Source: Ilumatobacteraceae bacterium
GTDB taxonomy: Bacteria; Actinomycetota; Acidimicrobiia; Acidimicrobiales; Ilumatobacteraceae
NCBI GenBank assembly: GCA_025464045.1
Contig: JAODBQ010000418.1
Span: 1-19,072, forward strand
Reading direction: 5' to 3'
DNA: 19,072 nucleotides
Shown: one piece after another, positions 6,444 to 13,193 of the stretch
Position numbering within the stretch: the first letter of the stretch is position 1
How the letters are laid out: each line of letters opens with the position of its first letter
Made by a program: the position numbers and the translations under genes
The notes under the pieces: generated by a model
Databases searched by the model: none
What the model saw: the letters and a program-made list of their open reading frames with translations, nothing else
Told to the model about the DNA's origin: nothing

Positions 6444-7043
6444 TCAGATCCGCTCGAGGTGGCTGCTGCTGTGACGGATGGTCGGGAGGAACGCCGCGAC
6501 CACGACGACCGCGGTGAGGATGGCCGCGAGGACGGCGAAGCCGCGCTCCAGGCCGAGCGAACCGTTGCCCACGGTCGGTTGGAAGATCCCGACGACCGAG
6601 GCGACGAACCCGACGATGCCGAAGAACAGGATCGCCTGGCGCGCCCGGCTGAGGGCCGAGATCAGCAGCAGCGCGCCGAACGCGAGCTCGATGTAGCCGA
6701 GCAGCGCGGTGGCGTTGAAGCCGGCGACGTTGACGACGTGCTGTTCGAACGGTGTGTCCGTTCCGGCACGGGCGACGGTGATCCCGCCGAGGATCAGTGC
6801 ACCGATGGCGACGATCCCGGCGATCAGCGCAGCCGGCATCATGCTCCCGTACCGGCTGACGGTGCGGACCTCGCTGACCGGGGCGACGGTTGCAACCGGG
6901 GTGACCTGCGTGACCACCGGTGTCACCGGGCTGGCGTACGTCGGATCCGCGTACGGCGGCGACTCGTGGAACGTGCCGACGGCGGGTGTGGCCACCCTGC
7001 GCGTCTCGTCCTCGTACGTCGTCCGATTCGACTCGACTTCCAT
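6444..7043 (-). CDS. Four-helix membrane protein of unknown function
   Basis: A 199-residue protein I do not recognise by family. Residues 1-65 are hydrophilic and low in complexity, rich in Thr, Pro and Val (around 40-60 a TPV/TQV/VAP-type run), and probably disordered and cytosolic. Four hydrophobic segments follow at about 69-90, 109-131, 137-155 and 167-187, with short loops; the only sizeable loop (about 91-108) carries TDTPFEQHVVNVAGFN. No catalytic motif is visible. The short C-terminal tail is basic and polar. ATG 7043 is preceded at 8 bases by AGGAGG, a strong ribosome site, so this is a well-supported gene. It is a single-gene unit between arsA2 and pdtaS, flanked by hairpins on both sides. 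Confidence 0.85.
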   Translation of the reverse strand: MEVESNRTTYEDETRRVATPAVGTFHESPPYADPTYASPVTPVVTQVTPVATVAPVSEVRTVSRYGSMMPAALIAGIVAIGALILGGITVARAGTDTPFEQHVVNVAGFNATALLGYIELAFGALLLISALSRARQAILFFGIVGFVASVVGIFQPTVGNGSLGLERGFAVLAAILTAVVVVAAFLPTIRHSSSHLERI

Positions 7044-7064
7044 GCCGCTCGCCTCCTCCTGGGT

Positions 7065-7082
7065 GGTGCGAACCGTCGCACC
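7065..7082. repeat. 7-bp inverted repeat in the leader of the membrane protein gene
   Basis: GGTGCGA (7065-7071) and TCGCACC (7076-7082) are perfect complements around a 4-base loop. The repeat is 6 bases upstream of the AGGAGG ribosome site (7053-7058). It could be a terminator remnant for upstream transcription, an operator or a leader hairpin; nothing decides between these. Confidence 0.4.
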
Positions 7083-7160
7083 GCTGCCTCTGGGGCCGCT
7101 GTTCCCCTACCCGTCGTCCTGCACGAGCACACATCCTGAGGCTCCGCGCGGTGCGGCGAG

Positions 7161-8345
7161 TCAGAGCAGGTAGGCGCCCAGCTCGAGCAATCCGGCGATG
7201 TCGTGGATGTCGTCGCGCATCGTCGGCGTGTCGACGATGATCGGCGCCACAGCAGCGAGCTCGCGGCGGCGGTCGGCCTCCCGCGCGGCGACGATCGCGG
7301 TGTCGTGGAAGCGCTCGGCGATCTCGATCAGCACGTCGCGCACCTCGGACGGTGACGCCGCAGGATCGACGCTGCCCGCCGAGTCCTTGGCCAGCTGCTT
7401 CGTCAACCGCGCCCCGTCAGCGACGTCGCGCAGCTCGTTGGCAGCCTTGGTGGCCGACGACGCGCGGATGCTCGCGGGCAGGGTGCGGTTGAGCACGAGG
7501 GCTCCGAGGGACATGTGGCGCGAGGCGAGCGCCTCGGCGAGGAACCTGGCCTCGTGGGCCGGCGCCGCCTCGAGCGTCGAGACGATCACGAACGTCGTGC
7601 GCTGGTCGGTGAGCAGCCGCTCGACCTCCTTCGCGCGGGCGACGAAGCCGGGCTCCATTGCCTGGAACAGGATGAAGAACTCGGCGATGTCCTGCAGGAA
7701 CCGTGAGCCGAGCACCCGATCGGCGACTTGGTAGAACGGCTTCGACGCCATCGTGAACAACCGGGACCGGTACGGCACCGTCAGCCAGCGCAGCAGCCGG
7801 CTGCCGAAGAAGTCGCGCATCCGCCCGGGCGCGTCGAGCAGGTCCAGCGCGTTGCGCGACGGCGGGGTGTCGATGATCACCAGGTCGTAGCTGCCCGACG
7901 CGTGCAGCTCGTGCAACCGCTCCATCGCGATGTAGTCGTGGCTGTGCACGAACCGGCTCGTGATGTTGCGGTAGAGCGGGTTGGCGAGCACCTGCTCGCG
8001 CAGCTTCGCGTCGGGCGCGTGGCGCCGGACGAGCTCGTCCCATCCGGCCTTGGTGTCGAGCATCGCCACCCACATCTCGCCGCGCGGCTTCACCCCGGCC
8101 GCGGCGAACGCCTCGTCCGGCACGCGCACCTCAGTGTTGCCGAACTGGCCCACGCCGAGCGCGGTGGCGAGCCGGCGCGCCGGATCCACCGTGAGGACGA
8201 GCACGCGGCCACCGACGGTTGCCGCGGCTCGCGCCCCGAGCGCAGCGGCGATCGTGGTCTTGCCCGTGCCGCCGCTGCCGCAGACGAGCACCATCTCCTT
8301 CGCCGCGAGCAGCTCGGCGACGGCGACCTGGGCGCGGGTCGGCAT
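7161..8345 (-). CDS. ArsA/Get3-like ATPase, second subunit (Rv3680/BagB-like)
   Basis: A 394-residue P-loop ATPase of the ArsA/GET3 (SIMIBI) class. The Walker A is CGSGGTGKTT (22-31): the signature lysine of the deviant Walker motif (KGGxGKT) is replaced by Ser24. LTVDPARRL (51-59) and DTPPSRNALDLLDAP (159-173) are intact family motifs. It resembles mycobacterial Rv3680 (BagB), which also lacks the signature lysine, as recalled. No arsenic genes are near, so an arsenite pump role is unlikely; the mycobacterial pair is linked to membrane/stress functions. Its ATG overlaps the stop of the first ATPase by one base (TGATG), so the two subunits should be made together. Last gene of the apparent operon. 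Confidence 0.88.
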   Translation of the reverse strand: MPTRAQVAVAELLAAKEMVLVCGSGGTGKTTIAAALGARAAATVGGRVLVLTVDPARRLATALGVGQFGNTEVRVPDEAFAAAGVKPRGEMWVAMLDTKAGWDELVRRHAPDAKLREQVLANPLYRNITSRFVHSHDYIAMERLHELHASGSYDLVIIDTPPSRNALDLLDAPGRMRDFFGSRLLRWLTVPYRSRLFTMASKPFYQVADRVLGSRFLQDIAEFFILFQAMEPGFVARAKEVERLLTDQRTTFVIVSTLEAAPAHEARFLAEALASRHMSLGALVLNRTLPASIRASSATKAANELRDVADGARLTKQLAKDSAGSVDPAASPSEVRDVLIEIAERFHDTAIVAAREADRRRELAAVAPIIVDTPTMRDDIHDIAGLLELGAYLL

Positions 8346-9289
8346 CAGTCCAGCTCTGCTTCCAACGACTCGGCCACCTGCGCGACGACGCGACGCCCGA
8401 CGGCCTTGGTGAACAGCTCCGGCACGAACAGCATCGGCAGGTGATCGTCCAGCGCGTCGCGCAGACGGGCGAGGTGGCCCGAACCGATCCGCCACCGCGC
8501 CTCGGCGAGCTCGGCGGCGTCGAACACGGTGGCGAGCTGACGGCTCGTCGCGGCCTGCAGCTCCTCCTGGGGGATCGCCTTGCTGAGCGCGGCGAACACC
8601 TCCGCCTCGCGCTCGGAGAACAGCGACGGCAGCACGCGGTTGGCGACGACAGCGGCGATGTCCACCGAGGTCTCCACCTTGACGCGGTCGAGCAGCTCGA
8701 TCGTCTCCGTCACCGGCATCTCCTCGGGCGTCGTCACCACCACCAGCCCCGTGCGCGCCGGGTCGCTGAGGATGTCGATCATCCAGTCCGTCTGGTCCCG
8801 CACCAGCCCGACCTGGACGAGCTCGCGGATCGCGCTCGGCGCGGCGATCTGGGCGACGATGTGACCGCTCGCCTCGGCATCGACGACGACGAGGTCGTAG
8901 TGCCGCTCGCGCACCTCGTAGCACAGCTTGCCGACCGCGAGGATCTCCTTCACCCCGGGCGCGGCATCGGCGACGAAGTCGAACGTGCGCGCCAGCGGAC
9001 CGATCCGCCCGACGAACGGGATGCGCACGAACAGACGCAGGTACTCGCGCAGCGAGTCCTCGGTGTTCATCGCCATCGCGAACAGGTCCGGGCGGATCTC
9101 GGTCGGCTCGAACTCGAGATCACCGACGTCGAAGGCGTTGGCCAGCGCACCCTTCGCATCCATCTCGCAGACGAGCGTGCGCCTGCCCTGGCGGACCGCT
9201 GACTCCGCCAGTGCTGCCGCGACGGTGGTCTTGCCGACGCCACCCTTGCCGGTGACGAACAGCAAGGAGCGGTCGAGCAGACCCGGCAC
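8345..9289 (-). CDS. ArsA/Get3-like ATPase, first subunit (Rv3679/BagA-like)
   Basis: A 314-residue partner of the next ATPase. It has a canonical deviant Walker A, TGKGGVGKTT (13-22), with signature Lys15, and CEMDAKG (41-47) in the switch I position. The later motif, usually DTAPTGH, is degenerate: DAEASGH (137-143). In mycobacteria the homologous pair forms a heteromeric complex. The GTG at 9289 was chosen because it gives MPGLLDRSLLFVTGKGG and lies 11 bases after the rmlA stop with AGGG upstream; the open frame extends back into rmlA but that part is rmlA read out of frame. Part of DUF3107-rmlA-ATPase1-ATPase2. Confidence 0.88.
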   Translation of the reverse strand: MPGLLDRSLLFVTGKGGVGKTTVAAALAESAVRQGRRTLVCEMDAKGALANAFDVGDLEFEPTEIRPDLFAMAMNTEDSLREYLRLFVRIPFVGRIGPLARTFDFVADAAPGVKEILAVGKLCYEVRERHYDLVVVDAEASGHIVAQIAAPSAIRELVQVGLVRDQTDWMIDILSDPARTGLVVVTTPEEMPVTETIELLDRVKVETSVDIAAVVANRVLPSLFSEREAEVFAALSKAIPQEELQAATSRQLATVFDAAELAEARWRIGSGHLARLRDALDDHLPMLFVPELFTKAVGRRVVAQVAESLEAELD

Positions 9290-9300
9290 GGCTGGCGGCC

Positions 9301-10182
9301 CTACCCGCTCGATCCGTCGGCGAGACGGAGGAGGTACTCGCCGTACGGGTTCTTGCTCATCGACCGGCCGGTGGCGCGCACGGTGGCGGCGTCGATCCAG
9401 CCCGCGTTGAACGCGATCTCGTCGGGCGACGCCACCTGCAGCCCCTGGCGCGCCTGGAGCGTGTGCACGAACCCTGCCGCCTCCAGCAGCGAGTCGTAGG
9501 TGCCGGTGTCCAGCCAGGCGTAGCCGCGACCGAGGACCTCCATCCGCAGCTGCCCGCGACGCAGGTACTCGGCGTTGACATCGGTGATCTCGTACTCGCC
9601 GCGCGCCGACGGCCGCAGGCGGGCAGCGATGTCGACGACCTGCTCGTCGTAGAAGTACAGCCCGGTGACCGCGTAGTTGCTCTTCGGTGCAGCCGGCTTC
9701 TCCTCGATGCTCAACACCCGACCGTCCGCGTCGATCTCGGCGACGCCGTAGCGCTCTGGGTCGCTGACGCGGTAGCCGAACACGGTCGCCCCGGCACCGG
9801 CCGCAGCCGACTGGGCGCGCTGGAGCTGATCGACCAGGCCGTGACCGAAGAAGATGTTGTCGCCGAGCACCAGCGCCGACGGTCCGCCGGCGACGAAGTC
9901 GGCACCGATCACGAACGCCTGGGCGAGGCCGTTCGGCTCTGGCTGCACGGCGTAGTGCAGGTTGATGCCCCACTGCGAACCGTCGCCGAGCAGCGCCACG
10001 AACGGCCCCTGCTCGTGCGGCGTCGTGATCACGAGGACGTCGCGGACGCCTGCGAGCATCAGCGTCGTCAGCGGGTAGTAGATCATCGGCTTGTCGTACA
10101 CAGGGAGCAACTGCTTGCTGACGCCGCGCGTGATCGGCCAGAGCCGGCTGCCGGTGCCACCGGCGAGGATGATGCCCTTCAT
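9301..10182 (-). CDS. rmlA: Glucose-1-phosphate thymidylyltransferase
   Basis: A 293-residue nucleotidyltransferase, the usual length for RmlA/RfbA. It makes dTDP-glucose from dTTP and glucose-1-phosphate, the first step of dTDP-rhamnose and other dTDP-sugars. Visible are LAGGTGSRLWP (6-16) with K23 (SKQLLPVYDKP), the metal-binding LGDN (D108), IEEKP (159-163), GEYEITDVN (195-203) and WLDTGTYDSL (223-232, D225). ATG 10182 gives the standard MKGIILAGGTGSR N-terminus. It is 22 bases after DUF3107 and 11 bases before the first ArsA-like gene. No rmlB, C or D is in the window, so it is detached from its pathway partners. Confidence 0.94.
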   Translation of the reverse strand: MKGIILAGGTGSRLWPITRGVSKQLLPVYDKPMIYYPLTTLMLAGVRDVLVITTPHEQGPFVALLGDGSQWGINLHYAVQPEPNGLAQAFVIGADFVAGGPSALVLGDNIFFGHGLVDQLQRAQSAAAGAGATVFGYRVSDPERYGVAEIDADGRVLSIEEKPAAPKSNYAVTGLYFYDEQVVDIAARLRPSARGEYEITDVNAEYLRRGQLRMEVLGRGYAWLDTGTYDSLLEAAGFVHTLQARQGLQVASPDEIAFNAGWIDAATVRATGRSMSKNPYGEYLLRLADGSSG

Positions 10183-10204
10183 CGAGACGGAACGGCGACG
10201 GGCG

Positions 10205-10438
10205 TCAGTCGCCGAACCCGATCTTCCGATCCTTGTCGGCGGTGCCGAGCTCGATGTACGCGATCTTCGCGGCGACCACGCCGACCTCGCGGCCACGGCG
10301 GTCGGTGAGCCACAGCACGTCGACCGCCCCGGACAGCGCGGCCTCGACCTTGGCCTTGAGCGCGCCGTGATCGGTGTCGTCGGCGACTTCGAGGTTGATC
10401 TCGCGCGGGGATTGGGTGACACCGATGCGTACGTCCAC
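10205..10438 (-). CDS. DUF3107 family small protein
   Basis: A 77-residue protein of the actinobacterial DUF3107 family (mycobacterial TB9.4/Rv3208A type). It begins MDVRIGVTQSPREINLE, has VLWLTDRRGREVGVVAAKIAYIEL in the middle (about 42-65) and ends with DRKIGFGD. Function is unknown; the family is widely conserved in Actinomycetota. GTG 10438 is supported by AAGGA (10448-10444) 5 bases upstream and by the family N-terminus. A longer open frame to 11593 is antisense to the GlxA-type gene and is not real. First gene of the run DUF3107-rmlA-ATPase1-ATPase2, divergent from the GlxA-type regulator. Confidence 0.88.
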   Translation of the reverse strand: MDVRIGVTQSPREINLEVADDTDHGALKAKVEAALSGAVDVLWLTDRRGREVGVVAAKIAYIELGTADKDRKIGFGD

Positions 10439-10525
10439 AGCGGTCCTTTCGGTCGGAGGCGGGAAACAGCGTACGGGGTTGCGCGTCATCCCACCGTCTC
10501 CTGGCGTGTCCTGAATCGTGGGGAT

Positions 10526-10543
10526 CGTGTCGTTGACGACACG
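10526..10543. repeat. 18-bp near-perfect palindrome over the GlxA-type gene's -35
   Basis: CGTGTCGT (10526-10533) and ACGACACG (10536-10543) are perfect complements with TG between. The centre TTGACG (10533-10538) is the -35 of the promoter for the gene starting at 10568. Likely an operator, perhaps for autoregulation. Confidence 0.55.
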
Positions 10544-10561
10544 TCGTGCCCCGTCGAAGAT
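10533..10561 (+). promoter_or_regulatory. Probable promoter of the GlxA-type regulator
   Basis: TTGACG (10533-10538), 17 bases, then GAAGAT (10556-10561), which ends 6 bases before GTG 10568. This predicts a leaderless mRNA and supports that start codon. The -10 is only moderately good. Confidence 0.45.
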
Positions 10562-10567
10562 GACCTC

Positions 10568-11566
10568 GTGCTCGATCCGCCGCCCCACCACCGCTCCGAC
10601 GAGCGCCGCAACGTCGTCATCCTGGTGTTCTCGGGGGTCCAGCCGCTGGACGCGATCGGGCCGTACGAGGTCTTCGCCGGAGCGACCGAGGTCCTCGCCG
10701 CCGCGGGACGCCCGGGGTACCGGTTGACGCTGTGCTCGCTCGCCGAGCAGGTGATCACCACCGAGAGCGGGCTGCGCCTGCTCACGGATCCGCTCCCGAC
10801 CGCCGAGCTGGCGATCGACACCCTGTTGCTGCCCGGCGGCGACGGGGTGCACGCCGCCCGCGCCGATGCCCGGCTGCTGGAGTGGGTCGCCGGCGCCGCG
10901 GCACGGTCGCGCCGGCTGGCGACCGTGTGCACCGGCACCTTCCTCGCCGCCCAGGCCGGCCTCCTCGACGGCCGCACCGTCACCACGCACTGGGCCCGGG
11001 CCCGCCGTCTCGCCGAGGAGTTCCCCGCCCTCAACGTCGACGCCGATCCGATCTACCGACGCGACGGGAACGTGTGGACGTCCGCAGGCGTCACCGCCGG
11101 CATCGACCTCGCGCTCGCACTCGTCGAGGACGACCACGGCGCCGACGTCGCGCAGACCGTGGCCAGGTGGCTGGTGATGTTCCTCCATCGACCGGGCGGG
11201 CAGACCCAGTTCGCAGCACCGGTGTGGACGCGCCGGGCGGACCGCACGCTGGTGCGCGACGTGCAGTCCGCGATCGAGGCGTCGCCCGGCGGCGACCACC
11301 GCCTCGCGACGCTCGCCGCGGCGGCGATGATGAGCGTGCGCCACTTCACCCGGGTCTTCACCGACGAGGTCGGCGAGCCGCCCGGCCGCTACGTGGAACG
11401 GGTGCGCGTCGAGGCGGCGCGCCGCGCCCTCGAGACCACCTCGACGACGCTCGAGGTGATCGCCGCGTCGTGCGGCTTCGGCACCGGCGAGACGATGCGC
11501 CGCGCGTTCCACCGCCACCTCGCCGTCGCCCCCGACGCCTACCGCCGGCGCTTCCGCGTCGCGTGA
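10568..11566 (+). CDS. GlxA-family regulator (DJ-1/PfpI domain plus AraC HTH)
   Basis: A 332-residue transcription factor. Residues about 16-185 are a DJ-1/PfpI domain (NVVILVFSGVQPLDAIGPYEVF, then VCTGTFLAAQAGLLDG with nucleophile-elbow Cys121 and TTHW). Residues about 235-330 are a double helix-turn-helix AraC domain (LATLAAAAMMSVRHFTRVF, then VIAASCGFGTGETMRRAF). In GlxA/FtrA-type proteins the DJ-1 part is thought to sense a small ligand. GTG 10568 was chosen because the open frame upstream is antisense to rmlA/DUF3107 and because a promoter with correct spacing ends 6 bases before it. The next gene encodes a stand-alone DJ-1 protein related to its sensor half and is a likely target. Confidence 0.92.
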   Translation: MLDPPPHHRSDERRNVVILVFSGVQPLDAIGPYEVFAGATEVLAAAGRPGYRLTLCSLAEQVITTESGLRLLTDPLPTAELAIDTLLLPGGDGVHAARADARLLEWVAGAAARSRRLATVCTGTFLAAQAGLLDGRTVTTHWARARRLAEEFPALNVDADPIYRRDGNVWTSAGVTAGIDLALALVEDDHGADVAQTVARWLVMFLHRPGGQTQFAAPVWTRRADRTLVRDVQSAIEASPGGDHRLATLAAAAMMSVRHFTRVFTDEVGEPPGRYVERVRVEAARRALETTSTTLEVIAASCGFGTGETMRRAFHRHLAVAPDAYRRRFRVA

Positions 11567-11601
11567 TCCCCTCCCCCCACCCCAAACGCACACATCCCCA
11601 A

Positions 11602-11620
11602 CCGGTCATCGGTTGACCGG
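11602..11620. repeat. Inverted repeat upstream of the DJ-1 gene (operator candidate)
   Basis: CCGGTCA (11602-11608) and TGACCGG (11614-11620) are perfect complements around TCGGT. An overlapping shorter repeat AACCG...CGGTT shares the centre. The right arm includes TTGACC (11613-11618), a -35-like hexamer followed 16 bases later by GACGAT. There is no U-tract, so a terminator for the gene before is less likely. Confidence 0.45.
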
Positions 11621-11665
11621 GCGGGCCGGGGTCGGACGATGTCCAGAACCAGGAAAGGACCCACC

Positions 11666-12307
11666 ATGAAGCAGATCGCGATCCCGGTGTTCCCGAAGTT
11701 CACCGCGCTCGATGCCGTCGGGCCGTACGAGGTGCTGCAGCGCCTGCCCGACTACGAGGTCGTGTTCGTCGGCCACGAGCGCGGCACGGTGCGCACGGAG
11801 AACGGGATGCTCGGCATCTGTGTCGATGCGACGTTCGAGGAGGTGACGAACCCGGACATCCTCGTCGTCCCGGGCGGCATCGGCTCGCGGGCCCTGATGC
11901 ACGACGAGCGGGTCCTCGACTGGGTGCGTGCGGTGCACGAGACGACGACGTTCACCACCTCGGTGTGCACCGGCTCACTCGTGCTCGGGTGTGCGGGCCT
12001 GCTCACGGGCCTCACGGCGACGACGCACTGGAGCGTCTACGACGCGCTCGCCTCGACCGGGGCGATCCCCGTGGCCGATCGCGTCGTCGAGCACCTCGAA
12101 CGACGGATCATCACCGCGGCGGGCGTGTCCAGCGGCATCGACATGGCGCTGCGACTCGTCGAGATCATCGCCGACGAGACGGCGGCCAAGGCCATGCAGC
12201 TGATGATCGAGTACGACCCGCAGCCGCCGTTCGACTGCGGCTCGACGGCCAAGGCCGACGACGAGGTGATGGCCCGCGTGCTCGAGTACTCCGCCATCCG
12301 CCACTGA
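11666..12307 (+). CDS. DJ-1/PfpI family protein (isonitrile hydratase-like)
   Basis: A 213-residue stand-alone DJ-1/PfpI domain. It shows the same elements as the sensor half of the preceding regulator: IPVFPKFTALDAVGPYEVL, VVPGGIG (67-73), the nucleophile elbow SVCTGSLVLGCAGLL (Cys101) and TTHW. The closest named enzyme type I can think of is the cyclohexyl-isocyanide (isonitrile) hydratase InhA, which is similar in length, but DJ-1 proteins also include chaperones and glyoxalase-like enzymes, so the reaction is open. ATG 11666 has AGGAAAGGA (11651-11659) 6 bases upstream; an in-frame ATG at 11639 lacks such a site. Likely regulated by the upstream GlxA-type protein. Confidence 0.9.
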   Translation: MKQIAIPVFPKFTALDAVGPYEVLQRLPDYEVVFVGHERGTVRTENGMLGICVDATFEEVTNPDILVVPGGIGSRALMHDERVLDWVRAVHETTTFTTSVCTGSLVLGCAGLLTGLTATTHWSVYDALASTGAIPVADRVVEHLERRIITAAGVSSGIDMALRLVEIIADETAAKAMQLMIEYDPQPPFDCGSTAKADDEVMARVLEYSAIRH

Positions 12308-12334
12308 CCCCAGCAAGCCGGTCAGCCAGCCGGG

Positions 12335-13090
12335 TCAGACGGTGGTGGCGCAGAACGTGTCGCCGCGGGGCAGCGACGACTCGGTGCAGACGTCCGTGTC
12401 GCCGTAGAGGGCGGCGAGCATGCCCTTGACCATCCCGCGGTCGACGGCACAGACGACCGGGTGCTCGATGGCGACGTCACCGAACGGGCAGTGGTTGCTG
12501 ATGATCCGCAGCTGGTCGTTGCGCTTGTCGGTGTGCGCGGCGAAGCCGTGCGCGGTGAGCGCATCGGCGACCGACTGCATCGCCGAACGCAGCGAGCGCT
12601 GCCCGACGGCGAGCGCGGCGTCCGCGGCGCGTGGCCCGGTGAGCGACAGCGCCATCGCCCGGCCGTACTCCTGCCCGACCTCCTCCGCCATCGCCTCGGC
12701 CTGATCGGCGGGCAGCAGCGCGAGGGCACGGCCGAGCAGCGAGAGCACGAGGTCCTCGCTGCGCACGGGCACGTCCACAGCGGTGTCGCCGGCGGCGCGG
12801 TAGAGCTTCGAGGGGCGGCCGGCGCCTGCGCCTTCGGCACGTTCGACGGCGACTTCGAGGTACCCGCCGGCGGCCAGCTTGTCGAGGTGGTGACGGGCGA
12901 CGTTGGGGTGCAGCTTGAACTGCTCCGCGACCTGCGCCGCGGTGACCCCTCCATCGTCGTCTCGCGTGAACAGGTAGATGCCACGACGAGTCGGATCGCC
13001 GAAGGCGTCCGTGATCGCCGACACGGTGGCTGTGAAGGAACCGGTCGGGATCGGACTGCCCCGGGTCGAACTGCTCCGGTTGATCCCCAC
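12335..13090 (-). CDS. SufR-like winged-helix regulator with four C-terminal cysteines
   Basis: A 251-residue ArsR/DeoR-like regulator. The winged helix-turn-helix is at about 25-82 (VTAAQVAEQFKLHPNVARHHLDKL), followed by the wing GRPSKLYR. The C-terminal half has C201 (NHCPFGDVA), C214 (HPVVCAVDRG), C235 and C247, spaced C-X12-C-X20-C-X11-C. SufR proteins, which repress Fe-S assembly genes when they hold a cluster, have a similar set of cysteines (C-X12-C then shorter spacings, as recalled). It is divergent from mrp, an Fe-S carrier gene, which supports an iron-sulfur role. The GTG start at 13090 has no Shine-Dalgarno but TAGATT ends 6 bases before it, so it is probably leaderless. Cluster binding is inferred. 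Confidence 0.85.
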   Translation of the reverse strand: MGINRSSSTRGSPIPTGSFTATVSAITDAFGDPTRRGIYLFTRDDDGGVTAAQVAEQFKLHPNVARHHLDKLAAGGYLEVAVERAEGAGAGRPSKLYRAAGDTAVDVPVRSEDLVLSLLGRALALLPADQAEAMAEEVGQEYGRAMALSLTGPRAADAALAVGQRSLRSAMQSVADALTAHGFAAHTDKRNDQLRIISNHCPFGDVAIEHPVVCAVDRGMVKGMLAALYGDTDVCTESSLPRGDTFCATTV

Positions 13091-13096
13091 ACCGGT

Positions 13097-13122
13097 AATC
13101 TACCTATCTGCGTAGTGGTAAT
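13097..13122 (-). promoter_or_regulatory. Divergent regulatory region between the SufR-like gene and mrp
   Basis: This A/T-rich island stands out in GC-rich DNA. On the minus strand TAGATT (13102-13097) is a good -10 ending 6 bases before GTG 13090. On the plus strand GGTAAT occurs at 13094-13099 and again at 13117-13122, 23 bases (about two helical turns) apart, and could be regulator half-sites. Confidence 0.4.
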
Positions 13123-13193
13123 TCGCCGCGGCGCACCTCCGCCGCATGATCCGCCACCTCCGCAGACGATCCCCGGCAGAAAGGGCCCCCGCG

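Noticed and set aside
7161..9289. Arsenic resistance operon
   Set aside because: ArsA-like ATPases are present but there is no arsB, arsC, arsD or arsR pump context, and the pair resembles the mycobacterial Rv3679/Rv3680 type.
8345..9973. 542-residue version of the first ArsA-like ATPase, and a 587-residue version of the second
   Set aside because: The extra N-terminal parts are rmlA and ATPase 1 read out of frame. Starts at 9289 and 8345 give family-typical N-termini and operon spacing.
10205..11593. 462-residue version of the DUF3107 gene
   Set aside because: The extension is antisense to the GlxA-type gene; only the last 77 codons match DUF3107, with a ribosome site at the GTG.
12308..12334. 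Terminator between the DJ-1 and SufR-like genes
   Set aside because: The 27-base gap has repeated CCGG(G)TCAG words but no stable stem.
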